Source of the DNA: Microvelia longipes
Taxonomy: Eukaryota; Arthropoda; Insecta; Hemiptera; Veliidae
Length of the DNA stretch: 64,000 bases
Direction of reading: 5' to 3'
Assembly (NCBI GenBank): GCA_018340805.1
Contig: JACMZG010001913.1
Span: 17,590,629 to 17,654,628 of the forward strand
Below are positions 1 to 11,259 of the stretch, in pieces. The number at the start of each line of letters is the position of its first letter. The first letter of the stretch is position 1. The notes below the pieces were generated by a model. It made no database searches. It was given only the letters and a program-made list of their open reading frames with translations, and had not been told where the DNA came from. A program made the position numbers and the translations under genes.

Positions 1-190
1 GGCTCTGTTCTCACCTTCTCATTTCAAGTTGCCTGAGATCACCACGCTTTGCTTCCAGAGAACCTGTTTTTGGCTCTGTTCTCTGCCTTCTCATTCCAAG
101 TTGCCTGAGATCACCACGCTTTGCATCCAGAGAACCATTCCTTGGCTCTGTTCCCTATATTCTAATTTCTAATTGCTTAAGAACACCCAT
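1..190. repeat. Tandem repeat, ~71-72 bp unit, running off the window edge
   Basis: Units begin with GGCTCTGTTC at 1, 72 and 144. The first two are nearly identical (both contain TTGCCTGAGATCACCACGCT); the third decays after about 50 bases. The array probably continues to the left of the window. No coding frame runs through it. Confidence 0.8.
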
Positions 191-677
191 TTTCTGGTCC
201 TGCATTGTTAGACGTGGACATCCTCGTCGGCGTCATACTCCAGGATCTTCAATGTAAACCTTTATATCTCATTGTAACTCTTTTGCTCTGCATTCTTTCG
301 GCCCAACCATTAGCCATCTTTTACGGATTACGCTCATAATATGGGATTTATTTTATATTTCTAATATTTTAACACATTATTACATTTTTTGGTTGAAAGA
401 AATTTTTTTATGAATGATTTTTTTAGAACATTCATAACAATGTAATTAAATACAGGATATCACCCTTATTTCATCTAATAATTTGGCTGGTATTCTAGCT
501 CTGTGCAGTATTTGAAGATGTGGCTTTTAATCTTAGGTTCTTGGATCTTCAAAAATGTATGCCATATTTTTCTTTTCTGCCCCTTCAAAAGAGAGGGTAG
601 TATTTTATTTGCAAAACTGTAATACCCAAGTTATCTATCAAATATCGACATTTCAGCATCTGCAGGCCCCTAAAATA
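191..677. other. No gene seen; AT-rich intergenic DNA
   Basis: AT-rich sequence with homopolymer A and T runs. No coding-like frame and no repeat that I can match elsewhere in the window. Confidence 0.5.
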
Positions 678-930
678 AATACGGGCCTTCGGCCCGTAGC
701 CGCTACGCGGCCTCGGCGCTTCGCGCCTCGTCCGCTCCGCGGCGTCGGCCCACCGGGCCGCTTCGCGGCCCGGGGCCTCCCTGTGGCCGCTTCGCGGCCA
801 CATTGTTGTTGTTTTGTGTGATGTGTTGTTTCATTATTGTTCTTGTTACATGGCATTTTGCCATGTACCTAGCGAATTTTCACAGCCTCTCCACACAGGC
901 CCGCTTCGCGGGCCTGAGAGGCTTTCTCAC
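678..930. repeat. GC-rich cluster of short perfect hairpins with TTC triloops
   Basis: An abrupt GC-rich island in AT-rich DNA made of consecutive inverted repeats: TACGGGC/GCCCGTA near 679-697, GGCCGC-TTC-GCGGCC-type palindromes near 715, 750 and 783-802, ACATGGCA/TGCCATGT near 848-866, and CAGGCCCGC-TTC-GCGGGCCTG near 895-915 enclosed by AGCCTCT/AGAGGCT. Most share the core GCTTCGC. Short frames across it on both strands are arginine- and proline-rich artefacts of GC composition. Function unknown. It may be a relative of the hairpin tail of the S5 family, or a transferred repeat cluster. Confidence 0.75.
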
Positions 931-1974
931 AAATTTGATTTTACTAATTAAGATTTTATTAATACTTTATTATTAATAGTATGCTATAATATTAAAACTA
1001 ACAAGCATTATAAACAAAATATATTCATGATTTATGTTTTTAAATAAAAACCGTTCCATCACTTAGGATCATAGATAAACAATATTAACATAGATGGCTC
1101 ACTCAAAGATTAAAAAAAAAAATAGTTGATGGGATGCAGGAGGCTCAAGTAGTACAGTCTAGTGGTGACAGCGTGAAACTGTCACATATTTTTATTTCTG
1201 ACATTTTATTTATTTATTTTTATTCAACCAAACAACGAGCTGTTGAGGGTAATCAAGTAATATGTTGTTTCCTTTACTTATCCGTTTGCGCCAACCCGAG
1301 ATGTATACTCAGATAGCAAATTTAAATGTTAAGTCTAAAAAACTAAAAATGAATTATTGTTATTTTTTTAAGAAAACGATGGTGCTGCTTCGCGTGATGA
1401 GGCCCCCAAGTTTTATTAAACAAAATCCATCGCGAATACTACAGCATACCATAGATCTTTGTTTACTTTTATTTTTTATTTTACTAAACGATTGGCAACT
1501 GTTTTGTTTTTTAAAAAAATACTGCAGCACAATCTAGTAGAGAATAGAGCAAATATATTTTTACTACTAGCGCTATTCAAGACTCTAGTGATGAGGCCCC
1601 AACTTAAATCATAAACACAAACTTGTCAATTGAGGTTCCTACTACACTCGGGAGTAAACCCATCTATCTTAGGATTGTCTGATTGAGCTGAAACCGGGTC
1701 GCAATCGTTTTAGAATGACTTTGACCATATAAAGACTACTTCGAGGTTCTTCCGCTTTACGGGCCTGCTTTGCTCGGCGTGGTTTAGTGGAAGCCATTTT
1801 GTCCTGTCTCTCTGGGACAGCAGGCTTACCAGGATGGAGCAAGAGGTAGAGGTCCATCTTTTATACTATATCCCCACCCTCTAACACTACTACTAACCTA
1901 ACAGATATTCGTACAAGTCTTTGACCTAGACGTATACATATATACAACATTATATATATATGTATACTGTTTGC
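931..1974. other. No gene seen; AT-rich DNA
   Basis: Nothing firmly supported. The phrase GATGAGGCCCC occurs twice (near 1396 and 1591). The phrase GATTGAGCTGAAA at about 1680 recurs at about 1992, suggesting fragments of one repeat. The 62-codon minus-strand frame at 1669-1857 has no recognisable domain. Confidence 0.4.
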
Positions 1975-2265
1975 GCCATTTGTGATGGTTCGATTGAGCT
2001 GAAATTGGTCTTAATCGATTCAGCTAGCCGTCTACCTAAACACGAAAATACCTTGTTTTAAAGCCATTTCAAGTTTCAAAAATTTTTTTTTTCATGACGT
2101 CATAACTTTGGTTGATGACGTCATAATGTTTTTATAAACAATAGGCTCGTAACCTCCTCAACATCTCGCGATTTGCAAAGTTTCGTTTCAATTTGACAAC
2201 GCCTTCGAGAGTTATCGTTCGCCATACGAAAAGGGTAGAAACTCTTATACATATATATATATTAT

Positions 2266-2302
<37 letters not shown>

Positions 2303-2440
2303 ATATATATATAAACTTTTTTCGGGCATATATTTTTGTTATCAGGAAGCCAATAGGAACCGATTCCACTCACTCCCACCCTCAACTTCCGTCATCCGAA
2401 CAACCTCATAAGCGTCATTTTCATAATGAAAATTCGCTAA
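1975..2440. repeat. Unclassified interspersed element with CRE-like sites and an internal (AT)n tract
   Basis: Contains two TGACGTCAT words (about 2095 and 2115), a GCAAAGTTTCG block, an (AT)n microsatellite at about 2243-2313, and an end reading CCGAACAACCTCATAAGCG followed by a self-complementary TTTTCATAATGAAAA. The end sequence recurs reversed at about 32028-32070 and partly at 19845 and 52868-52912. The order CRE-like word, AAAGTTTC block, microsatellite resembles the middle of the S5 and FB families, so this may be a distant relative. No protein is encoded. Confidence 0.55.
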
Positions 2441-4849
2441 AATTGTTTATATGTGTATAAGAATGTATGTGCACATTTCTTGTGAAAACTCAAATGGCTG
2501 ATCTAATTTCAATGAGACTTGGTATAAAAATCAAGTCCTACGAGAAGAGCAGTTGATAAGATTTTAACATTAATCCAATTCGGACGTTAATTTAAACTTA
2601 TAGAAAAGATCTTACAAAATATTTGTTTGAAATAAAATGTTTTTATTGATTTTATGAAGTTTTTTGAATAGAAAAAGATCTGAACTACATTTGTGGCCGC
2701 CAACACAGTTCTTGAGATTTATCTAAAACGAAATAATTTTTGGGTTCTGGTCTCATGACACTCTCTTAAACAAAAAACACATTATAGTCTAATTTTTGAT
2801 TAATTATTAGAGGTGATAGATTTTTTTACTTCTGTAGTATATAAAGGGGGAAAAGTTTGTGATAATATTGATATAATGATATAACATCCAGTGTGTTAGT
2901 TAAGGTTTTTATCGGGCAATAAAACAGTTATTTATTGCTGTAATTACCCCTACTCTCACGACTTTCAGACCCTCCTTCTTCCTAACCTTTTTTTCAGTTA
3001 CAAAACACCCTTTTAATATAAAAGAGAAGTTCTTTTTATTAATTTTCATTCCACGTTCCCTTTTTTCCAAAATAATTAACATCAACCCCTATTTAGAGAA
3101 CCACTAAGATACGGAATAACCAAAATCCTTCCTCCCACTCCGAAACCTTTTTTAAAATGTCCGCTTAATAATTTCTCTTTTTTAGTGAGTTGTATACAAT
3201 CATAATCTCAGGGTTCTCTCAACTTAGAGCCCTTAAAAACTTTGTCTTTTACTTTAATAGCTTTGGGAGGGGCCAAAAGGGTGAGAACTCTTTATCATCT
3301 GTAATTGCCTTCACCTCCTCATTTTTACCCCAAAAAATATCGCCTTAAATTGCTTTAAATTTAAAATGATTAATATAATCCGGCTCGAAGGACCATTTTC
3401 ATTGTTTCATAAAATATAATTAATTACCTTTATTATCATCCCTCCAACCTCTCGGGTCTGAAATATAATTTTGAAAGGGATAATTTCATAATAAAAAACC
3501 GCTAATACCCTATTTTTTAATTGCACCATCCATTTCTTTTATGAGAAAATTTAATAATAAAATAAATCTGCATAAAATTAACCCGCTGGGAGGCAGTTGA
3601 TTGTGGTGTAACTTAGCTCGACAAAAACTGAATATTTTATATCTTTCTGCCATCTGACAACAGTTTATTGTTATTAAATTTTCATTAACTTGTTTCTTGT
3701 TGTTTAAAACTTTTATAATTTCGGTAGCCTTTATCAAATAAATTATTTTCAAAATAATTATCTTTTCTTAGTAAAAAAAGTTATAAAAGTTATTGCTTTT
3801 AATTAATTTTCACATTTATTTTTCTAAATAATTATATTATTTTCTTTTTTAAATGCTGAATTCAACGTATTAATTTGAAGTTTTTAAGTTAAATCAGGGC
3901 TTAACCACATTTGTAGCTCGAGGTGTGGCTGAGCCACAGTGGACATTTTTTTTTTATAAAAAAATCATTGAAATAAAATCGTTTTTTCTCATTTGTCAGT
4001 ATAACTTTGATTTATTGTTAAAGAATTAAGTCATATATGATAAAATTGTATTCCTAATTTAATATTATAGACGTTTAAATTTTAGTTGTGTTGCAAGTTT
4101 TTGTTTGAAAAAATCACAAATCGTTTAGGTAGAACTATTAAAAAAGTTTGTAGAGATGTGCTTTGTTTTTCGCCGAACTTTAAGTTGTTTACAATAAAAA
4201 AAGTTTTAAGCACTTCTAAAGAAGTTAATAAGGTAGATCAAAGAAAGGTTTTTTTGGCGCCATCATATTACAAATAATCTTTTTAAGTTTAACTAGGACT
4301 TCTCTAGAAGTGGCGCTTTATTCGATAAAAGTTTGTTGGTTGTCTGAACCTCGAGATATTAAGTGTAAATAAAAAGATGTTTACTAACACCTGGTTAGGG
4401 GACTTACAAATATATACTTAGGATAAGTATTCGAGACTTGTTTTAAGTTTACGATAAATCTTAGCGAGACAGCTGGGATATTGATTGACCATTTCCTTTA
4501 GTTTTATTCAAAAACAATAATATCAGTCAATGAAGCTTTTAAACAAAACAAAAGCAGGTGACACAATAAAGATTTAGGCTAAGTGACGATTCTGTGTGTA
4601 ATTTCTAAGTTTTGTTCTGAAAAAGTTATCTGTTAAAAAAATGGATTTTGCATTTGTGAGAGCGATCTTAAAACAGTTTATTGTTTAGGATATCTTTGCT
4701 GACTTACTTATTACTGTTTCTTTCTCGTCTAGTACACTACGATAGTAGATAAGGAAGGAAATATTGAACCTTTCTGTTTGTATATTGTATCTAGTACTAT
4801 TGTTAATGTATTATACTTACGCATATAGAAAAAGTGTTGCGTTCATCCT
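2441..4849. other. No gene seen; long AT-rich interval
   Basis: About 2.4 kb of AT-rich sequence with a pyrimidine-biased stretch at roughly 2940-3350. Frames at 3510-3752 (minus) and 4086-4277 (plus) have no recognisable motif and look like chance frames. Confidence 0.5.
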
Positions 4850-4909
4850 AAAAATTCAAAAACCGACATTTCACCATTATAATCGGTTTTGTATAATTTC
4901 ACCCTTATA

Positions 4910-4942
4910 AAATACCCTAAAAACACTGTTTTTAGGGTATTT
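4910..4942. repeat. Perfect 15-bp hairpin
   Basis: AAATACCCTAAAAAC is followed by the loop ACT and then its exact reverse complement. A looser 8-bp inverted repeat (AAACCGA/TCGGTTT) lies just upstream at 4859-4889. Both fall at the outer edge of the degenerate FB copy. Confidence 0.85.
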
Positions 4943-5025
4943 CTTTTGAAAAAATACGCCAATGGGATAGACGTCATGGCTTGGCAAAACTTTATACTTT
5001 CATACATACATACACACACACATAA

Positions 5026-5034
<9 letters not shown>

Positions 5035-5079
<45 letters not shown>
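5035..5079. repeat. (AT)n microsatellite
   Basis: About 22 AT dinucleotides embedded in the FB-like element, the same relative position as in the giant palindrome arms. Confidence 0.95.
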
Positions 5080-5080
<1 letters not shown>

Positions 5081-5965
5081 TATTATTTATTTATGTGTGT
5101 GTTTGGTCACTCTAAGTGACCAAAAAGTCAATACATCCGTGTAAATAATTAGGAAACCAAAATAATGGGAAGAAAAATTAATATTCGAGCAGGGTGTCGT
5201 ATTCTATGTTTTTGGCTGCTGAATTAAACAAAACCCGTCTGAAGTCGATACGACCACCTTAAATGATCAAAAAGTCAAAAAAGTGTGGTAAATCACCGGA
5301 TCCCTAATATACAGTCGATAAACAATATACTTCGAGTAGGGTGCGTTATCAATATTTTTTTAGGGTGCTGAAGCCAATAAAACCGGTCTAGATGCAATAA
5401 GAGTACTCAAAGCTAGGGTACACAGGTTTAAATCTTGGTATCGGTGCTAATTTTTATCGTCTTACTCGCAGAATTTGTGTTTATTAAATTATAATAATTC
5501 TGGCGCGGAGGTCCGCTTCTTCGCTTTTTTCCTTATCAATCCAATTATTTCTTCAGTTTTTCAATATATGTTTCAATAGCCTGAGAAGTAGTGGCGCAAC
5601 GTGTATTTAATTTTTTCGATTTTTTCATAGAAAATGCGCTAAAAATGAGCAAAAACGGAGTTTTATAGAGTGCTAGAATTAGAGTAGTGCTAGTAATTCT
5701 TTGCCGTGTATTGTATAATCTATGGGATAAATCTGCGCACTTTCTTTGATAATGTTTAAAAAATTAAATAACAAGTTGTGACGCTACTGCTCAGCGGTTA
5801 TTAAGCACATATTGAAAAACTTAAGCAAAAGTTAGATTCAACTATTCATGTTTTGCAAAACTCGGCAGTATCAAATGATAAAAGTTAGATTGATAAGCAA
5901 GAAAGAACGTATTTCAAAGATAATTCGCCCGACTAGCGGATCTCCGCCCCAGAATTATATAATCG

Positions 5966-6794
5966 TCAACCACCATCAAAAGCATACCAGCATTAATTTT
6001 TACTTCCTTTTAAGTACAGCAAAATGATGTACGATAATGTACTTTCTTAATGACAGCATAAAATTTATAATTATTACAAACAATTTTATAACAGTATTGG
6101 TCGTAAAAATATATAATAAAAATACATAATTGTCTTCATTTAAATATTATAGAATGTCTTGCGTTAAACAAAACATTAAAGTTAATATTCTTTACATTTT
6201 AATGTCACTTAAAGGATGATGAACCATTAATTAAATTTTAACATTTTTATACCATTTACTGATCACATTTAATGACCATAAATGGTGTTATCACCTGTTA
6301 ATACTACAAACAAGTAGCAAAAATATTAAATCGAGTGAAATAAATAAAGATTATGTTAAATGAATAAAGAAATATTGAGGACAACGTTTAGCTGCAAGAA
6401 ATGTAAATTATATTTTTATTTTTTGTTTACCTTTTTTAACTGTTTTTTTTTTTAATTACTTAACTTTAGTTTAGTTTATTACTTTGATAGTTTTATTACC
6501 ATGAATTTATTAAATTGAGAGTAATAAAATGAAGTGAATTAATTACTCACTTTAGGTTTCCATTAATAAATTATTCAATTTTATTGAATGATTTCATTAT
6601 TAATATCAACCTTGTCTTGGCAATTTTTACAAATTAACCTTTATTAGTGATAAATTTATCTTCACTTATTTTTGCCTTCAGTGTTAATTAGTTGTAGTCC
6701 TGTACGTGAAATGAACATCTTGGCTTCACTTTGTTCTCTGGCAACCTGCCTGGTGGGCGTAGTTAAATAAATCTTTATTTATTAAGCGGGTTGG
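5966..6794. other. No gene seen; AT-rich DNA
   Basis: AT-rich, no coding-like frame. The last ~60 bases before the satellite (AAGCGGGTTGGACGCTCCG) are not part of the repeat unit. Confidence 0.5.
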
Positions 6795-8605
6795 ACGCTC
6801 CGTTTTGTCCAAATCGGCGCAGTCTTAAAACTGAAGGAAACGTTGAATAATAGTAAGCGTTTACAGTAACTGATTTAACTGAGTGTAGCTCAATTTTGTC
6901 CAAATCAGTGCAGTCTTACAACTGAAGGAAACGTCGCAATTAATACAGCGTTCACACGTAACTGATTTAACTGAGGTTGTAGCTCAATTTGTCCAAATCA
7001 GTGCAGTTTACACTGAAGGAAACGTCGCATTAATACAGCGTTCCAGTAATGATTTAACTGGTGTAGCTCAAATTTGTCCAATCAGTGCAGTCTTAAACTG
7101 AGGAAACGTTGAAATAAAGCGTTTCGAAGTAATGTTTAACTGGTAGCTCATTTTGTCCCAAATTGAGTGCAGCTTACAACTGAAGGAAACGTCGCAATTA
7201 TACAGCGTTCACCGTAACTGATTTAATGAGTTGTAGCTCAATTTGTCCAAATCAGTGCAGTCTTACAACCTGAAGGAACGTCGCAATTAATAAACGTTCA
7301 CGTAACTGATTTAACTGAGTTGTACTAATTTTGTCCAAATGGGCCGTCTTACAACTGAAGGAACGTTGCAATAATACGTTCACATGTAACAGATTTAACT
7401 GAGTTGTAGCTCATTTTCTCCAAATCGGCGCAGCCTACACTGAGGAAACGTTGCAATAATATAGCGTTCTCAATGTAACAGATTTAATGAGTTGTAGCCA
7501 ATTTTCCAAATCGCGCAGTCTTAAACTGAAGGAAACGTTGAATTAATACAGCGTTCGCACGTAACTGATTTAACTGAGTTGTAGCTCAATTTTGTCCAAA
7601 TCAGTGCAGTCTTACAACTGAAGGAAACGTCGCAATTAATACAGGTTCACACGTAACTGATTAACTGAGTTATAGCTCAATTTTGTCCAAATCAGTGCAG
7701 TCTTACAACTGAAGGAAACGTCGCAATTAATACAGCGTTCACACGTAACTGATTTAACTGAGTTATAGCTCAATTTTGTCCAATCAGTGCAGTCTTACAA
7801 CTGAGGAAGTCGCAATTATAAGCGTTCACACGTAACTGATTTAACTGAGTTGTAGCTCAAATTTGTCCAAATCAGTGCAGTCTTCAACTGAAGGAACGTC
7901 GCAATTAATACAGCGTTCACACGTAACTGATTTTACTGAGTTATAGCTCAATTTTGTCCAAATGTGCAGTCTTAACAAACTGAAGGAACGTCGCATTAAT
8001 ACAGCGTTCGCACGTAATATTTTTCTGAGTTAAGCTCAATTTGTCCAAATCAGTGCAGTCTTACAACTGAAGGAAACGTCGCAATTAATACAGCGTTCCA
8101 CGTAACTGATTTAACTGAGTTGTAAGCTCAATTTGTCCAAATCGGTGCAGTCTTAACTGAAGGAAACGTCGCAATTAATACAGCGTTCACTCGTAACAGA
8201 TTTAACTGAGTTGAAGCTTAGTTTTGTCCACATTGGCGCACTCTTACAACTGAAGGAAACGTTGCAATAATATAGGTTCAATGTAACAGATTTTCTGAGT
8301 TGTAGCTCAATTTTCTCCAAATCGGCGCAGTCTTACAACTGAAGGAAACGTTGCAACAATGTAGCGTTCACATGTAACAGATTTAACTGAGTTGTAGCTC
8401 AATTTTCTCCAAATCGGCGCAGTCTTACAACTGAAGGAAACGTTGCAACAATGTAGCGTTCACATGTAACAGATTTAACTGAGTTGTAGCTCAATTTTAT
8501 CCACAACTCGTTGCGCACTTGCTGAAGAAAACTTTGCAATAATATAGCGTTCACACGTAACAGATTTAACTAAGATGTAGCTCAATTTCGTCATCTTCAT
8601 GGAGG
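6795..8605. repeat. Satellite array, ~94 bp unit, about 20 copies
   Basis: The unit runs GCGTTCACACGTAACTGATT, TAACTGAGTTGTAGCTCAAT, TTTGTCCAAATCAGTGCAGT, CTTACAACTGAAGGAAACGT, CGCAATTAATACAG (94 bases). I counted about 20 occurrences of the TCCAAAT block. Two subtypes are visible: AATCAGTGCAG with AACGTCGC, and AATCGGCGCAG with AACGTTGC, arranged in alternating blocks rather than at random. Each unit holds an 8-bp inverted repeat ACTGATTT/AAATCAGT. Many single-base losses are scattered through the copies, which may be real decay or assembly error. No coding frame crosses it. Confidence 0.95.
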
Positions 8606-9054
8606 AGGTTGTACAACGGATTAAATACCTCAGAAATTAATTATAGATTTTGCTTCTCCAGCCTCCAGCCCCAGGTTTACTGGATTCATAAACTTTGGAG
8701 AACTTTTTGTGAGTTTTTTCATTGTTACTTAATTTACTGATTTTTTTCCAATAAATCTCGTAGGCCTGTTCTTTTTAGCAATTTTTTATCAGAAAATTAC
8801 ATTTATGAGGTTGATAGAATTACGAAAGTGGAAGGGGTAGTGAGGGTATGGACATCGCTTGGCCGCCGTATTCATAAATATATTCATTTATACCTTAAGA
8901 AGCCATATACATGGACACTTTACTGCAATGTAAATGTAATTTGGTAAGAAACTCTCGATCAAATCTCAAAAGGTAAACATATTTCCAATGTGTCAATGCT
9001 CTTAAGCTTACTTATCGCTGTAACAACACACTCTTTTTTCCTTACTAAAATAGT
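8606..9054. other. No gene seen
   Basis: AT-rich sequence after the satellite; nothing recognised. Confidence 0.5.
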
Positions 9055-9215
9055 TATTTATTCAACAAGGGAGTTATTTAGTTCCTAAGGCGAAAGCCGA
9101 GGAATTTAAGAGAATTAATTTATGACTAAAAAATGTAATTTTCGCGAGAGGAAAAATAGGATTTAACTTTCATAAGATGCATATGAGATTTTATCCAGAC
9201 GTTGACGTCATTTAA
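9055..9215 (+). repeat. Interspersed repeat related to 33480-33720
   Basis: Shares in order an AAGGGAGT word, GTTCCTAAGG followed by AAGCCGAGG, a GCGAGAGGAAAA/GCGAGGGAAAA block and GAGATTTTATC followed by CAGACGTTG with the segment at about 33490-33705. That makes two copies of the same unclassified element in this window. Confidence 0.65.
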
Positions 9216-9655
9216 TTGTTATATTCTTATTTTCATTCGTTGTATTTTGTTATATTTCTTATTTATGAGTAAGTCGGCCTCACTCATAAATTTAGTAGCC
9301 GCCCAAAAAAAAAGAATCAAAACTTTTTTTATTCCTCCAAACAGCTTCTTTTTCCATGAAACGGATTCAGAGCCAGTAATAATTATTTTGGTCGGATCTC
9401 TCTTCCTATGAACTTTGGGGGATCTGTCAAAAAATATTGCTCTTAACAACTTTTTTGGCCTGAAACGGATTTTGAGGCAATAAACATTTTTCTAATGCCT
9501 ATAAAACTTATGAAAGGCCGTAACCCTTGTAAGTTTTAGGTGTAGTGGGATTAACAAGGTTTTTACATTTTCTCCTCTGGGAAAATGTAAAAAATTAATC
9601 GGTTAATTATTTGTATAGTAACAGTAAAAGCAGGCAGCTTTTCAAGCATAAGATA
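9216..9655. other. No gene seen
   Basis: Low-complexity AT-rich DNA. Overlapping frames on both strands at 9202-9449 are not convincing as genes. Confidence 0.45.
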
Positions 9656-9807
9656 CCACAAAAATTATTACTTTTCCTCATTTATACCGTAGGTATATAG
9701 GAAATGTATTGTGTTAGCCAAAAAATCCAAAACCGGGATGGCACCTGAACTATTCAGGTGTTTTTTAGACTTTTAGTAGTTTTCACAAAGTTTTTGCTTT
9801 ATGTAAG

Positions 9808-9817
9808 TATTTATATA

Positions 9818-9890
<73 letters not shown>
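9808..9890. repeat. (AT)n microsatellite
   Basis: Long AT dinucleotide run inside the S5 copy. The overlapping open frame is a poly Tyr-Ile artefact. Confidence 0.95.
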
Positions 9891-9895
<5 letters not shown>

Positions 9896-10039
9896 TATAT
9901 CATTTTGAATTTTAATTCTGATGGCTGTATTTTTGAAATGTTTTGCATTTGTTTATAATAAATAATTATAAATAATATATATAAATATATCGTTTTGATA
10001 CTACCGAGTTTTGCAAAACATGAATAGTTGAAACAATAT

Positions 10040-10040
<1 letters not shown>

Positions 10041-10112
<72 letters not shown>

Positions 10113-10116
10113 TATA
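10041..10116. repeat. (AT)n microsatellite
   Basis: AT dinucleotide run with few interruptions, between the two repeated S5 5' blocks. Confidence 0.95.
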
Positions 10117-10273
10117 TTGTTCATCCTGAATAGTTCAGGGATGGCACCTGAACTATCAGGTGTTTGTAAGACCTTCTTAGTAGTTTTCACAAAGTTTTCT
10201 GCCTTTATGTGTGTATATATATATATACACAGATATGTGTGTGTCTGTCTTTTATCACTCCCAGTGTATTTAT

Positions 10274-10278
10274 GCTAT
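10274..10278. other. Probable target-site duplication of the LINE insertion (left)
   Basis: GCTAT here matches GCTAT at 12108-12112. Both lie exactly where the S5 consensus word TATTTATGCTAGAGAG is interrupted. Confidence 0.65.
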
Positions 10279-10342
10279 TTTTTTTTTTTTTTTCATTATA
10301 ATATAAATACAATAATCACACATTAAATAAAGCAATTATCTA

Positions 10343-10378
10343 CGCGCCAACAAAAGCCCAAGCTTGTCCGTTGGCGCG
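10343..10378 (-). other. 9-bp stem-loop near the LINE 3' end
   Basis: CGCGCCAAC and GTTGGCGCG separated by 18 bases, about 50 bases from the tail in LINE sense orientation. Some LINE reverse transcriptases recognise a 3' hairpin. The assignment here is inference. Confidence 0.5.
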
Positions 10379-10554
10379 AAAAAATTCTTAATAATCTATA
10401 TAATTAAAAACAAATATAAAACCAGTTGATACAATATTGGAACGCAATAAAGAGAGAGTACATTGATGACTTCTAGGAGAAAAATAAATAAATAAAAAGT
10501 AACAAGTTGAACAAATATAAATACTAGAGTAAGGATGATTTAACATTTTTTTTC

Positions 10555-10645
10555 TAACATGCAACATTCATACATATATGCAACATTCATACATACATGC
10601 AAACATTCAACATATATGCAACATTCATACATACATGCATACACA
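10555..10645. repeat. Minisatellite with ATGCAACATTCATACAT units
   Basis: Several imperfect repeats of ATGCAACATTCATACATA-like units (about 17-20 bp) inside the presumed LINE 3' untranslated region. Confidence 0.8.
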
Positions 10646-11259
10646 CTTTCATTCATAACATTTAAAAAATTTTATTCATAAGAAAAGAAAGAATAAAACA
10701 ATATGATTTAAAAATTAAGATAAATTCAAATACTACATAAATAGAAAATAAATGTTAAATGGTACATACAAATTAGAAAACCAAAAAAATAGAACAATAT
10801 TATATAATAAATGTTCTTTCCATTAAGTAAATAAAATTTTAATATAATATTATTAGATAATTGACAAATAAGATTTAAGATTGACAGATTTAAGTTACTA
10901 ATTTAACTTAAATAAATTATAAAACAAGTTTAATAATAAAAATAAAGAATAAATAAATACACAAAAAAATAAAATAAAATAATAATAAAAAAATAAAATA
11001 AAAAAATAATAAAAATAAAAAAAAAAAATAAAAATTAAAAATTTGTAAGTTAAATATTGAGATATAAATACAATTCAATCTATATTGAGATTATAGATTA
11101 TGAATTATAATATCAGATGTATTGATAAAATTAATGGGTAATTGGGTATTTTATAGTTTATTGTACTAATTTGTCAATACTAAAGAAAATGTTATCAGTT
11201 ACCATTTATATAGGTGTTTGTTGCTAATTTTTGAAGATTTTAAATAGTTAGGACAAATA

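Larger units (their letters stand above)
4850..5965 (+). mobile_element. Degenerate FB-family (foldback-like) copy
   Basis: Carries the same ordered blocks as the right arm of the giant palindrome at 44706-48558: CAATGGGATAGACGTCATGG near 4961, an (AT)n tract at about 5035-5079, two subrepeats with CGAGTAGGGTG(T)CG and GTCGATACGACC-like words (5106-5420), and the terminal word TTCTGGCGCGGAGGTCCGC at about 5499. An inverted counterpart (GCGGATCTCCGCCCCAGAA) closes the unit at about 5936-5954. Inside the termini lie GCGCACTTTC/GAAAATGCGC words. No transposase frame is present. An old non-autonomous copy. Confidence 0.65.
9658..10277 (+). mobile_element. S5-family copy, 5' half, partly duplicated around two (AT)n tracts
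   Basis: Begins with ACTTTTCCTCATTTATACCG and continues through the family words CAAAACCGGGATGGCACCTG, CAGGTGTTTT and TTTTCACAAAGTTTT, then an (AT)n tract at 9808-9890. After a second (AT)n tract (10041-10116) the same block starts again (GGGATGGCACCTGAACTATC) and continues to CCCAGTGTATTTATGCT. There the copy is broken by a LINE and resumes at 12108. A 19-bp palindrome CACCTGAACTATTCAGGTG lies at the duplicated junction. Confidence 0.8.

Noticed and set aside
555..856. Overlapping open frames on both strands rich in Arg, Pro and Gly
   Set aside because: They translate the GC-rich hairpin cluster; composition is explained by palindromic GC sequence, not by a protein.
5499..5965. Separate short MITE independent of the FB family
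   Set aside because: Its ends and upstream blocks match the FB layout in order, so it is better read as the terminal part of a degraded FB copy.
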